From positions 2,294,001 through 2,358,000 of the forward strand of contig BEDY01000002.1 in assembly GCA_002335605.1 (NCBI GenBank): 64,000 bases of DNA, given 5' to 3'. Origin of the DNA: Prillingera fragicola (lineage: Eukaryota; Basidiomycota; Tremellomycetes; Trichosporonales; Trichosporonaceae). Below, one piece after another: positions 21,495-31,629 of this stretch; position 1 is the stretch's first letter, and the number at the start of each line of letters is the position of its first letter. The position numbers and the translations under genes were made by a program. The notes under the pieces are model-generated. The model made no database searches and had not been told where the DNA came from. It saw nothing but the letters and a program-made list of their open reading frames with translations.

Positions 21495-24311
21495 TCAGCG
21501 CCACCCATGAAAATACCAACGCACGAGATCCTCCCTCCGCCGCTCCCACCCGCCTTTCCCCTCCCACCGCCCGGCCTCGCGGCCCTTTGCCGCGCCGAGC
21601 CCCGCCCGCTGCTCAAACTGCTGCACGGCCACGGGCTCGGCGCGCCCAGCGCCATCAGCGCCGAGCCCGCCGCCCGCCGCCCAGCCCATCTTGGCGAGGA
21701 GCTTGTTCCCGACGTTGGCGGCGTCGACGCCGGGCGCGACGGCCGGCGGCGGGGAGGGAGAGCGCTTGCGGCGGGCTGGGGGCGCGCCGGTCGTGGGGAG
21801 CGGGCGCCGGAGCTTGCCGGCCCCCGGGGGCAGGCGCGGGTTGTCTGGCTGGTGGTGGACTTGGCGGCGTTCGGCGGCGCGGTCCCGGTACGTGTTGTCC
21901 GTGGAGGAGAGGAGGAGGTCTTTGCGGTTGCGGCCGGCTAGGCGCGTGGATTCCGTTGCGAGGTTAGTCTGTTGGTTGAACCACGGACGCAGGGTAGAGG
22001 GATACAGGTGGTTGACAGGTTAAGGATAGGTAGATTCCATGTTGGGTTCCAGAGGTTGCGGTTCAGCATGATACAGTGGCGGAGATACAGTTACGTTGAG
22101 GTTTATTATACACACGAGGCGTCGTGGATTGGAATGATCGTTTGAATAATTGAGAGAGTTTAGATGTAAAGGAAGTCATGTCAGTCCCCATCCGTGCCGG
22201 ACCTACTACGGTCCAGAAACATGTAATGCGAGCCTTGTGGAGGTCGCTCTGCGCGACGTGTTTCCGCAGAATGTCTTCGGATTTGAACTGGCGCTGGCAC
22301 AAGAGGCACGCGACCTTGCCGGTGGTTTCAAAGCTTGACGTGTCCGTGTAGTCAAAGTCGTCCCCGTGGGCGGACACAGTTGGCGGGGTGGTCGACGACG
22401 ACGCGACCGAGCTGACGTTGGGCGACGGCACGGCTGCGGGCTTGAGCGGTGCGGCATTGGCGGCGGACACGCCTTTCGGCGGCCCGTTCTTGGTAGCCGG
22501 CCCTGGGGCCGCCAGCTCGGTCTGCTTCGTGTTCCACTTTGAAATATTGCTCATAATCTGCCATGAGCATCTCGCGGGGTGAGGGGGTCAAGGCGGGGGA
22601 CTCTACCTTGCGACTTGTGCTCGTTGGCGGGATCATGTGGGCGCCCTTGGCTAGACTGTCAGCTCGGTTCAACGCAGGACTCACTTCTTGAGAGCAGCTT
22701 GCTGTCCTGGCCAATAAGGTCGACCTCGTCGTCGTCGCCGAGCACATTCTTATTGATAATCGGTATCATGACATCTTCCTCTGCCTGCTTCTTCTTCTTC
22801 GCTGGTCCGCCGAGGGAGCCTCCAAGGTTGATGCCAATCTTGATCGGGCCCGTGGTGCCAGAAGCGTCACTGGAGACGGGTTTCTCGCTCGCCGGAGCTG
22901 GTGTTGGGACCGGTCCCGTGGGAGGTATCCACGGGCCAGCAAGGGTTCCGAGGAAGAGTCGGGTCGTCTGCGGGATGATGACCGGCTCGCCTCGGACGGG
23001 GATGGGCACCGCATCGCGGGGAACATTCTCGACGGCGCCAGCAGCCTGGTGCCAGTACGCGACGTACTCGCCATCCTGGGTGGCAATTGTCTCGGCGCCA
23101 ATGCCCCCAGCACCTGCCGCGCGCAGCAGGTACTGTCCGCCGAGTGGCCCAGCGGGGGTTGGCACAAACGACGCCGCTGCGGCAAAGCTTGCTGCAACAG
23201 GCACGCCGGAGATAAGAAAGCCGTTTGGCTGGTGTTGAGGGGACAGCAAGAACGGGAGGAGCGCACCAGCGAGCTCGGTCGTGACGAGCTCGACGAACGC
23301 GTATCCCCAGCCGAGCGAGGACACGCGATCGACAATGATAGCCACACGGGTTATAGCCTCGGCGCCACCATGTGCGCGGCCAACCATACGCGCAATCTCC
23401 TCGCCTATGCGGCGTGAGATTTCCGTAGCATACGTCCCGGGGTCGAGACCGCGGAGCAGCAGCACACGGCCACCAGCGCCAGGCTGGCCGATATCCCGTG
23501 TGCCGTCCTCGGCATGCGATGGGCCGTGGGGTTCGGGCCGGTCCTCGCGGCGGCCGGCAAAGTCAATCTTGACACGGCGCGGCTCCGAGTGTGCGTACAG
23601 CGCTGGCATGGTGACCGTGGGGTAGCTTTCGTCAGTGCTGGCTTGCAGTCAAACTCACTTGGCCTTGATGAACCGCTCGGCATCCTGGAGGCTGACAAAG
23701 GCGGCAAAGCCAAACCCTTTAGACAGCCCGGTGCTCCGCTCGCGCACAATCTTGGCAGACTCGATACGTGATCCAAACTCGGTACGCAGAAATCCCGCGA
23801 GCTCATTCTCTGACAACTCGGGATCGAGGCCGAGGAAGATGACATCCCTCGACGGGTCGGAGGGGGGACCATTGTCGCGCTCGTAGTCACGGCCGCGGCC
23901 CGGCGCTCGGTCTCCGCGGTCATAATCACGGCGGTCCCCATCCCTGTCGCGGTCATGGTACTCGCGACGGTCCCACTCCCTCTCCCTCGGCTGATCGCGA
24001 TCTCCTCGCTCCGGCTCGCCCCACATATCCTCCGCACGCCCCCTGCGCCTCGGCGGCTCGCGCTCAGGCTCACGCTGCCTCGGCGGGGGCACACGCTCGT
24101 ACTCGTACTCGCGGCTGTGGTCCTCGTACCCGCGCGGCGGGCGTTCGTCGTACTGCCGCGGTGGTGGCGGGGGACGGTCGTCCCGGCGCGGAGGTGGTGC
24201 GTGGTCGTACTCGCGTCCGTTGTGTCCGGTGGGGTACGGGGCTGGGTGAGAGGGGCTGTAGGCTCGCTGCCGCTGTGGTGAGCGTGAGCGGGAGCGGGGG
24301 TGCCAGGACAT
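21495..24311 (-). CDS. RBM5/RBM10-like splicing factor (RRM-RRM-C2H2-G-patch)
   Basis: Spliced from MSWHPRSRSRSPQRQ (24311) to a stop at 21495. Exon 1 has an RS/RD-rich N-terminus, then a first RRM (DVIFLGLDPELSE with RNP1-like KGFGFAAFV). A short intron leads to a second RRM (RVLLLRGLDPG, GWGYAFVEL), the block YVAYWHQ and a Lys-rich linker. After small exons comes a C2H2 finger of the RBM5 type (ACLLCQRQFKSEDILRKH), and the last exon holds YRDRAAERRQ and a G-patch (NKLLAKMGWAAGGGLG). In animals this architecture controls early spliceosome assembly and alternative splicing, with the G-patch stimulating the helicase DHX15. The junction between the zinc finger and the last exon is unusual: homology predicts HK joined to TNL, which needs a GC donor near 22233, while a GT donor near 22192 would add about nine residues. 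Confidence 0.85.
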
Positions 24312-24665
24312 GCTTGTGGTGGTGGTGGTGGTGGTGGTGATGGTTCAGTGATGATTGCTCTGGTGATAGGTCGTTTGGGTGGAGAAGTTTATTCGAGTGT
24401 ACCGTTAGTGGGTGTAGGATGGGTGGTTTTAGTGGCGGCAACAGTGTTCAGTGTTCAGACTTTCAGAGCTGGTTGTATGCATTCCTAATAGAGCATAGTT
24501 TATGGACTGGTCTCTGAGAGTGCTGCTCAGCTGCTCGAGGTTTGACGTTATCAATGTCCATAACATCTGCGTTGGAATCCATCTACAAGATCAACAGACT
24601 GTGTTCAAATAAATGAATTAATTCTACTCTGTCAGAGTCCATCTCATCCTCACTCGCCGACATCC
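24312..24665. other. Intergenic region with GGT/CCA run
   Basis: A GTGGTGGTGGTGG-type run lies at about 24312-24340 immediately 5' of the splicing-factor start, hence in its leader as CCA repeats. The remainder is AT-richer with no gene recognised. Confidence 0.55.
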
Positions 24666-26447
24666 TCACAACGCAGGCATATCCTCCACAGTGTAAATAG
24701 CCCTCACAACCTGCACAAAAGTGCGGAACGACATGGTGACCTTTGGATTCCCACCCCAGACACCATTACCCGTCCCGCCACCAATCTTCTGCTCCGGGTT
24801 GGTCGCCCACGGGTTGATGACAGTGATGCGCGCAGTCTCCAGAGTCGTGTCGCCAGTGAGTGGCCAGTCCGAGCTCGCAACCGCGTCAAACGCATAAGCG
24901 TGGAGATTGACCAGCGTCACGGCAGTAGAGTACTTTCCCGTCTGGTCGCGCTGGTCGAAGTCAATAGCCGTGAACGTCTTTTCATTGCTAGGCGCATCAG
25001 CAGCCACCATCCCGCTAGTGGTGCCCGAGACGAACGCGTCGCCGCTCCCCTGCGGGTTGAGCCAGACGACGCCAAACTGGTCCTTTGTCCCGAGTCCCTC
25101 GAGCGCCGTGCTGCCCGTGTCGATCACGCAGGGCGCGGCGCTCCGCATGCAGCCGATGGCAGCGATGAGGATCCCGGGGTCAAAGCCCGCGCGCGTGCGC
25201 CAGGTGACCTTGGGCTTGCCGCCGGTGAGGGCTGCGAGGGCATAGTCTGGTCGAATGCCGGGAAGGGCAGAGTAGCCTGTGCCCGTGGCCGAGGAGCTTT
25301 TCCAGTCTGGGTTGTTGTCGAGAAACTTTGCGAATGCCTTTTCGAGCAGGGGCATGAAGAAGATGGGCGTCGGTGGGTAGTGGCCGTTTGCGTCGGGTTT
25401 GGCTGCGTCGTCGACGGGCTGGAAGCCGGGGTACGTCCAGCAGTTGGGGTTGGCGTTTGTGAGTGTCGGGAGCTGGTCGTCGATGACCGAGGCTTGGGTG
25501 ACGCCGTCTTTCTGGAAGACGGCGATCATGTTGCGGTCACCAGGGTTGGGATAGTCGAAGCGCTTGATAAACCTGGACGTGAGGTGCTTGATCCACCCGT
25601 TGTTGGCCAGAGAGATGACCGAGGCCCCGAGACCGCAGTCGCCAATACCCCCTTGCTTGATATCGGCTGCGACGAGGTCGACATACCCCTCGAGCGCCCA
25701 CAAGTCACCAACGGGGGTGGTACCGCCACCACCAAGCACATGCGCGTAGGTGTACTCGCACCGGTCCTTTGGCTCAGCCTTGGGGATGAGCAAGTCGGGG
25801 TTGACGGCCGGATCGGTCATGCGGGCTCCATAGTCGATATCGCCCTGGATAAAGTACGACGGCGCGTCGCCGACAGTGGGCGCGTTGACGTTTGTGCCCT
25901 GCTCTGGACCAAACTGGCCCGTGATGGAGGTGGCTGCTCCGTCGTTCTGCGCGGGGAGGGTGTCGTTGGAGGCGGTAGGTGTGTTGGGGTCTACGATGAC
26001 GGCGCCGCTGTCCACCATGTCGCCGATCGTTCCGTTGTTGACGGTCGGGAGGTCGTCGTGGGTCGTAGTGTTGGCGTCGTTGATGATGGTGTCGACCACA
26101 GGGTCGGTGGTCTTGCCGTCGGTACCAGGTGTCTTCTCGCCCCCACCCTCCTCACTGGAGTCATGGCCATCTTGGCCTCCAAGATCCTTTCCACCCCCAC
26201 CCTGGTCCTTGCCGCCATGATCGCCTCCGTTTCCACTGCCGTGATGACCATCATGCCCGTCATTGCCGCCATCCCCAGTTCCCCACCCCCACCGCCCGCT
26301 GCTATGACGCACACTGCCATACTCGCAGCTACCGCTTCCACCATGCGTGGCCGCTGGACGACTACAGCGCGGATCCAGCTCGATGCGGAGGACGGCACCA
26401 AAGGCCTGGTGGGCGAGGAGCGTAAAGAGGAGGAGGTTGGGTAGCAT
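24666..26447 (-). CDS. Secreted calpain-family (C2) cysteine protease-like protein
   Basis: Single exon, 593 residues from MLPNLLLFTLLAHQAFG, a good signal peptide, to VEDMPAL. Residues 30-200 are a Gly/His/Asp/Thr-rich low-complexity spacer. The calpain core follows: DIKQGGIGDCGLGAS holds the catalytic Cys, in the position of the classical QGxLGDCWFLA; VNLHAYAF supplies the His; and TVINPWATN supplies the Asn. The Trp and Phe normally following the Cys are Gly and Leu, and the oxyanion Gln is present, so activity is plausible but not assured. Calpains are usually cytosolic and calcium-regulated; no EF hand or C2 domain is visible here. An in-frame ATG 26 codons upstream (26525) would bury the signal sequence, so the later ATG is preferred. 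The role is unknown; extracellular or vacuolar processing is an inference. Confidence 0.85.
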   Translation of the reverse strand: MLPNLLLFTLLAHQAFGAVLRIELDPRCSRPAATHGGSGSCEYGSVRHSSGRWGWGTGDGGNDGHDGHHGSGNGGDHGGKDQGGGGKDLGGQDGHDSSEEGGGEKTPGTDGKTTDPVVDTIINDANTTTHDDLPTVNNGTIGDMVDSGAVIVDPNTPTASNDTLPAQNDGAATSITGQFGPEQGTNVNAPTVGDAPSYFIQGDIDYGARMTDPAVNPDLLIPKAEPKDRCEYTYAHVLGGGGTTPVGDLWALEGYVDLVAADIKQGGIGDCGLGASVISLANNGWIKHLTSRFIKRFDYPNPGDRNMIAVFQKDGVTQASVIDDQLPTLTNANPNCWTYPGFQPVDDAAKPDANGHYPPTPIFFMPLLEKAFAKFLDNNPDWKSSSATGTGYSALPGIRPDYALAALTGGKPKVTWRTRAGFDPGILIAAIGCMRSAAPCVIDTGSTALEGLGTKDQFGVVWLNPQGSGDAFVSGTTSGMVAADAPSNEKTFTAIDFDQRDQTGKYSTAVTLVNLHAYAFDAVASSDWPLTGDTTLETARITVINPWATNPEQKIGGGTGNGVWGGNPKVTMSFRTFVQVVRAIYTVEDMPAL

Positions 26448-27334
26448 TCTGGCTCTGTGAGCAGATATGAGAGTGTTGGGGACGTTTGTGCCTTGACAAA
26501 TGCATGTTATATTCCCAGCAGGCATAGTTGTTTCGCTCTCGGGACGCTGTTCGGAGATGATCAGATGTTATCAGCTGCGCACAGCCCAGGGGATCTGGGC
26601 CGTCGGCCTTGCAGTGTGAGTGAGCGGATGGCTGTGGGTGGGCGGAGGCTGTGGCGTGTTCCTGTGCTCTCAGACTGCACCACCGAGTATACAATGCTGG
26701 GCTATGAATTGACCTTGAATGCCTTGGCGTTGGAGATCCATGGACAGAAAGAGTGTAGAAAGTAGATCTGAAAGAGAATATGCTGTAGAGATCTCGGTGC
26801 CACACTCAAATGCGGTGTGGGTTGTTCGCTTCGGGCCATGCTCGCCACCCTCGCTGCTCACTGCTCACGCTCCTGTGCTCATGTCATTGCCCAAGCCTCA
26901 GCATGTTTATCAGTACACTCGCTCAATGCCCGTACAGGAGGAATGTGGGTGCGAGTGGATGCAGGCGAGATGGGTTCAGCTGCAGAGACTTGTCAGACTT
27001 GGGTGCAGTGCTGAGACGGTCAATGCCGATGGCCATTGTCCATTCCATGGACAGTTCTGATGAGATATACATGTGGCCAGGATGATATGATCAACTTTCT
27101 ACTCCGCCTGGAGACTCTGGAGCAGTGTCCCGCATGCTACGATCGTTGCTCACCACCATCAACACGTTCGTCGGCATCAGCAGCCCCTAGACCCTTGTTT
27201 ACGTAATATCTCTTCTCCCCACATGCCCCGCATCATTGACGTACGCCGCCCATCCCCGAGCCCATGCTGGTCATTATCACTTGCATCACGCGTTCCCTCT
27301 TCTTGCTCACCCCATTACTCACTCCCAACCGACA
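26448..27334. promoter_or_regulatory. Divergent intergenic region, calpain-like / sucrose-transporter-like genes
   Basis: Nearly 890 bases between divergent starts, without a recognisable exon. It contains the 8-base palindrome TTACGTAA at 27199-27206, about 130 bases before the transporter start, which fits a bZIP-type site. Nothing else could be named. Confidence 0.45.
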
Positions 27335-29707
27335 ATGGGCACACCACGAGATACCTCCCACCCACCACCATCCCCATCTCCGAACGCCAGCGGCGGCCGC
27401 GCGTTCGGGCAGCAACCCATCGGCCTCGGCGCGCCACCCGCCCAGCCCGACACCCCCACGCGCCCCTCGGGGAGCATCCGATACACGTCCCTCTCGACAC
27501 TGCTCAAGTCGCCCGAGAACAGTCCCAAGACGCGCGATCGCAACGTGTCGTCGGGCTGGCACCTGCCGAGCGTCGACGGGGGGTTGCCGCGTAGTCCGTT
27601 GAGTCCGCACAGTCCGGGCCGCGACGAACAGGACTATGGCGCAACGGGGAGTGGAGCAGGAGCGAATGGGAATGGCAAGAATGGGAATGGGCATGGTGCG
27701 AGGAGGTGGAGCAATGTGGACGACGAGAGGCCGAGCTTCAACCGCCCCCTGGTGCATGTTGCGCCTTCGCCACCGACAACGCGGAAGCGGCTCGGCCTGT
27801 GGAGGCTGATTGCGCTTACAGTGGCCATGGGTGGAAGTCAGGTGAGCACGCCGCCGTGAGCGGGATTGCTGACGGCAGATTGTGTGGACTGTCGAACTCG
27901 GCTACGGAACGCCATACCTGCTCGAACTCGGTCTGTCGGAGCAGCTCACGTCCCTGGTATGGCTCGCCGGGCCTATTTCAGGCCTGGTTGTGCAACCCCT
28001 CATTGGAGCCATTTCAGACTCGTCGACCAGCAAGTACCGGCGCAGGTTCTGGATCGTAGCGTCTACGGCGCTTATCGTGTTCGCCGAGCTGGGCTTGGCG
28101 TTCACCGAGCCGATCGCCAAAGCGATCGTGGATCTGTACGGCGGCGGACAGGGTGACTGGGATCCCAAGACGGGTGAAATGGTGCGTTTGTGAATGACGG
28201 GCAATGCTGACGGCAGGTGCGCAGCACAGCCATTATCATCGCAGTGTTCTGCTTTTACTGCCTCGACTTTGCGCTCAACGGACTGCAAGCGTCGCTGCGC
28301 AACCTGGTATTCGACGTCACGCCGTCTGAGCAGATCAATTCGTCCAACGCGTGGAACGGCCGATTCAACCACATTGGCAGCATCGTCGGTTTTGCCATGG
28401 CGTCGATAAATCTCAATGGTATCCCGCTCGTGCGCTGGATTGGCGGCGAGCAGTTCCGCAAGCTCTGCGTGCTGTCCCTCATCATTGTCGTCATCACGGT
28501 CTGGATCCCCTGCTGAAACTTTGAAGAGGATGAGAGCCCAACATTGCTCGCCAACCGCCGATCCAAGCTTCGTGACATGATAAACACCATCCACGATGCG
28601 GTGCGCAGCCTGCCTCGACCGGTGCGCAGAATCTGCATGGTGCAGATTGCAGCGTTCATGGGCTGGTTCCCGTTCCTCTTCTACTCGACGACCTATGTTG
28701 CCGAAGTTATGGGACATGAGCAAGGCCGCCCAGCCGATCGCAACGACGCCACACGTGTCGGGTCGTTTGCGCTGCTGATATATTCGTTTGTCGCCATTAT
28801 CGCTGGAACGGTCCTCCCTCACCTCTCGGAGCGCGACCAGCGCCTGTTACGCCCCAAACGCGACAATGACGATGACGGCGAGGACGAGGACCACGACGCA
28901 GAGGTTGAGCGCATACGCAGCATGGTTCGCCAGTGGCGCGTCGAGGACCGCAAAATCAAGCTCCCTCGCATGCCGTTCATGCTCCGCAACATTTGGACGT
29001 CGTCGCTTGTCCTGTTCTTCGTTCTCATGATGTCGACCTTTATCATCTCAAAGGTGTGGCAGGCGACCATTATGATTTCACTCGTGGGCATCTGCTGGGC
29101 TGTCGCCTGCTGGGTGCCGTTTGCGATGATCATGGAGTTTCTCAAGGAGATTGAGGCCAGGCAGAACAAGCAATCCGACTCGTCCATTTCTCAGCCAGGA
29201 GCAAGTCTGCGTAGCTCATCGCTCGGCAGTGCGTGGCGCTCCACCCCCACGTCCCCGACAGTGGGCCGCGGCGAGACGAATTCGTCGTACAACAACCCAG
29301 ACGAGCGCACGGCGCTTACCCGCCCTCCGCCAATGCTGAGGAGCTACTCGGCGGCCGACCTCGAGGGTGCGACCGTTGAGAACCACATGGGCCAGGGTCC
29401 TGTTGCTGGTGGCACTATCATGGGTATCCACAACCTGGCGATCGTTCTGCCTCAATTCATTGTCGCCATTGCTGCCTCGATCATCTTCCAGCTCGCCGAC
29501 GGCGGCAAGGAGAGCAAGGAAGCCCACCCTGGGTTTACACCCGACGCCGAGCTGAAGAATGGGACAGCGTGGGTGTTGCGCTTTGGCGGCCTGATGGCGC
29601 TTGTTGGAGCGGCCATCTGTCGTCGCGTGCCGCCGACCAAGACTGAGAAGGCCATGAGGCGGCGGTTGGCCGAGATGCGGGAGGAGGCGGATGAAGACTT
29701 GCAGTAG
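27335..29707 (+). pseudogene. SUC/SLC45-type sugar transporter interrupted by an in-frame TGA
   Basis: Exon 1 (MGTPRDTSHPPPSPS) is a disordered cytosolic N-terminus leading into the first membrane helix. Two short introns follow, with perfect GT-AG ends and CTGAC branch points. The body is a twelve-helix MFS carrier of the glycoside-pentoside-hexuronide / plant sucrose carrier type: WTVELGYGTPYLLELG, LAGPISGLVVQPLIG, SDSSTSKYRRRFW (the conserved RxGRR-like loop) and FNGLQAS-like DFALNGLQASLRN. After helix 6 (VVITVWIPC) the frame meets TGA at 28514-28516, then continues perfectly (NFEEDESPTLL) through helices 7-12 to 29707. No intron can remove the stop. It may be a nonsense mutation, a sequencing error or a readthrough site. 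If intact, the carrier would import sucrose or maltose with protons, as S. pombe Sut1 does. Confidence 0.85.
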
Positions 29708-29963
29708 GGAGTGCTGTCTTTGTAGTTTGGGACCCATGGATCTGTTGTCACGACCTGGCTTCTGTGTTAAAGAAAGCAGGCTACAGTGAGGAGAACCTGG
29801 TAGAGCAAGATGATGAATGGCTCATGACTTCTGCCGCGGTTGTCTCACCCCCTCCACCAGTCGCGTCCAACATCTCTCCATCTTGTCATTCTTTGCACTC
29901 ATTGTTTTTTCTCTGTTCATTCTATAAAGCATACTCTAATACGTCCTCACCCTGTTGTTCGTG

Positions 29964-31298
29964 ATGCACAATCCACCCGTGAGTGACTCGAAACACGCCA
30001 CAGCTCACGTCCAGGAGTCACCTCCGACAGATTCACCCTCCTCATCCTGCACCACGACCCACCCTTCCTCCTCTTCACTCAATCCCAACCCCAATCCCCA
30101 GGCCAACCTCACCAACCTAGCCTTTGACGCGCTCTCCCCACGCAAGCTCTCAACACTGCACGCAGCCCACGCAGCCGCCTCACCCGATAAACGCACGCGC
30201 CTCCAAATCGAGCTCCAAGCTGCACTCAAGCGGCGCCGCGACCGCGTGCGTGCGCGCCACCATACCTCGTCCTGGATGAAGTGCGGATTGAGTGGGAGTG
30301 GCGGATGGGGGGATTTGTCGCTGGATCACGACGGTGGCGACGGCGTCGGCTGTGTGCAGGAACTGCGCGAGTGCGACGCCGGGAAGGATGAGGGGGAGGA
30401 TGAGGGCGTTGTCGGGGGCGACGCTGTCAGTGACAAGAGCCAGGAGCTCGGGTACACGACCGACGACTTTACGCTCTTCCTCGACAACGACCGCGTTCCG
30501 CGTGCTGAGCGAGGAGATGATACCGATCTCAGCACTTTTTTCCCTTCCCGTGATACCGCCACAGACTCTGGGGTCGCTCTCGACACGCTCTCCCTCAACG
30601 GCACGACCGATACCGACAGTGTGGTCACACCGTTTGGTACCCCACTGGCCAAGGATGGAAGAGAGCTGGAAGCTGTTGAATTTGCCGACATGGACAGCGA
30701 TGGATTCCTGGCAACAGCTACGCCTTTCAGCACACCAACTCCCAAGGCGCCGATCAAGTCGAGCGTCGCCGTGGACTTGTCAGGCCAGCCTCTGGTATAC
30801 GATTCAACTCCTGCGAGCAAATCTGAGCTGGAACACCATTCCATCCCCGCCATTCGACTGTTTCGAGGACATACCCGATCCGCAACAGTCAGCACAGAGT
30901 ACGAGTCGGACGCCATCACAGAGGCGACAGACACGGCGAGCGTCGACTCGGCGGGCCTCCAGAACATGTACGCGTCGCAGTACGAGCTCAACCGCCGCGT
31001 CGTCAGTAACCTCTCCACCACACCGCTGTCTACAGAGCCTGAACCACCACACACCCCTATCGCGGCCTTTTCCGCCGCAGTCGCCGAGCTCTCACCACAA
31101 CCGGAGCCAGAGCCACCATGCGAGCTTCTCGCCTCGATCCACGCCCGCCTCCTCCGCGGATGCGTCACGGTCTTGACCTCCAACCAGGCCACGGTGCTTC
31201 GCATCGAGCAGCTCCTCCGTGGAGCCGACGTGCTGTTTGACGCCGAAGTCGAAGAGCTGCTGCGTGCTTGGGATATAGGGGCCGGGCTGTGCTGGTGA
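29964..31298 (+). CDS. Acidic disordered protein of unknown function
   Basis: Single exon, 444 residues from MHNPPVSDSKHATAHV. A short helix-forming region near residues 50-95 (FDALSPRKLSTLHAAHAAAS, then RLQIELQAALKRRRDR) is basic. The rest is Ser/Thr/Asp/Glu-rich and disordered, with many acidic-directed phosphosite-like motifs. The last 60 residues (ASIHARLLRGCVTVLTSNQ, ATVLRIEQLLRGADVLF, EVEELLRAW) look like a compact helical bundle and are the most likely folded part. No family was recognised. C/G-ending third positions support this frame rather than the opposite-strand frame. Confidence 0.65.
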   Translation: MHNPPVSDSKHATAHVQESPPTDSPSSSCTTTHPSSSSLNPNPNPQANLTNLAFDALSPRKLSTLHAAHAAASPDKRTRLQIELQAALKRRRDRVRARHHTSSWMKCGLSGSGGWGDLSLDHDGGDGVGCVQELRECDAGKDEGEDEGVVGGDAVSDKSQELGYTTDDFTLFLDNDRVPRAERGDDTDLSTFFPSRDTATDSGVALDTLSLNGTTDTDSVVTPFGTPLAKDGRELEAVEFADMDSDGFLATATPFSTPTPKAPIKSSVAVDLSGQPLVYDSTPASKSELEHHSIPAIRLFRGHTRSATVSTEYESDAITEATDTASVDSAGLQNMYASQYELNRRVVSNLSTTPLSTEPEPPHTPIAAFSAAVAELSPQPEPEPPCELLASIHARLLRGCVTVLTSNQATVLRIEQLLRGADVLFDAEVEELLRAWDIGAGLCW

Positions 31299-31629
31299 TG
31301 CCGGCCGAGAGACAAATGGGCAGTAACGACGCGAGACTTGGAAGTGATGACTGTTGTTTGTTGAGACGAGTCTTGTACGACTAGAGCACGCAAGGTGCCC
31401 CTACATGCATGCAAGTGTAGCCTGTACCCTCAGTATCGCTTGATTCGTCAATCACTACTGCGTTCATAAAAACTTAGATTTCGTCAATAACAGCCAAAGG
31501 AGTGCCACACGAGCGCAGAGAGCGACGACACACCCCAGCATGGCGCGGCCAGCACCGTCACCACGCGCGATCTGACAACTGTAAATGCATGTGTACAATG
31601 ATAAAATGCTAGCATGATATATTCTGATT
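31299..31629. other. Convergent intergenic region
   Basis: About 330 bases between two convergent stops. AT-richer than the genes, with no exon or RNA recognised; presumably 3' UTRs. Confidence 0.45.

Noticed and set aside
21341..22023. Arg/Pro-rich plus-strand frames opposite the G-patch exon
   Set aside because: Low-complexity shadows; the minus strand carries the G-patch continuing the RBM5-like gene.
24900..26444. 514-residue plus-strand frame over the calpain-like gene
   Set aside because: Shadow frame; the minus strand shows signal peptide and catalytic motifs.
28495..28525. Tiny intron that would remove the TGA from the sugar transporter
   Set aside because: The only GT...AG pair around the stop gives about 28 nt, below any intron in the window, and shifts the frame.
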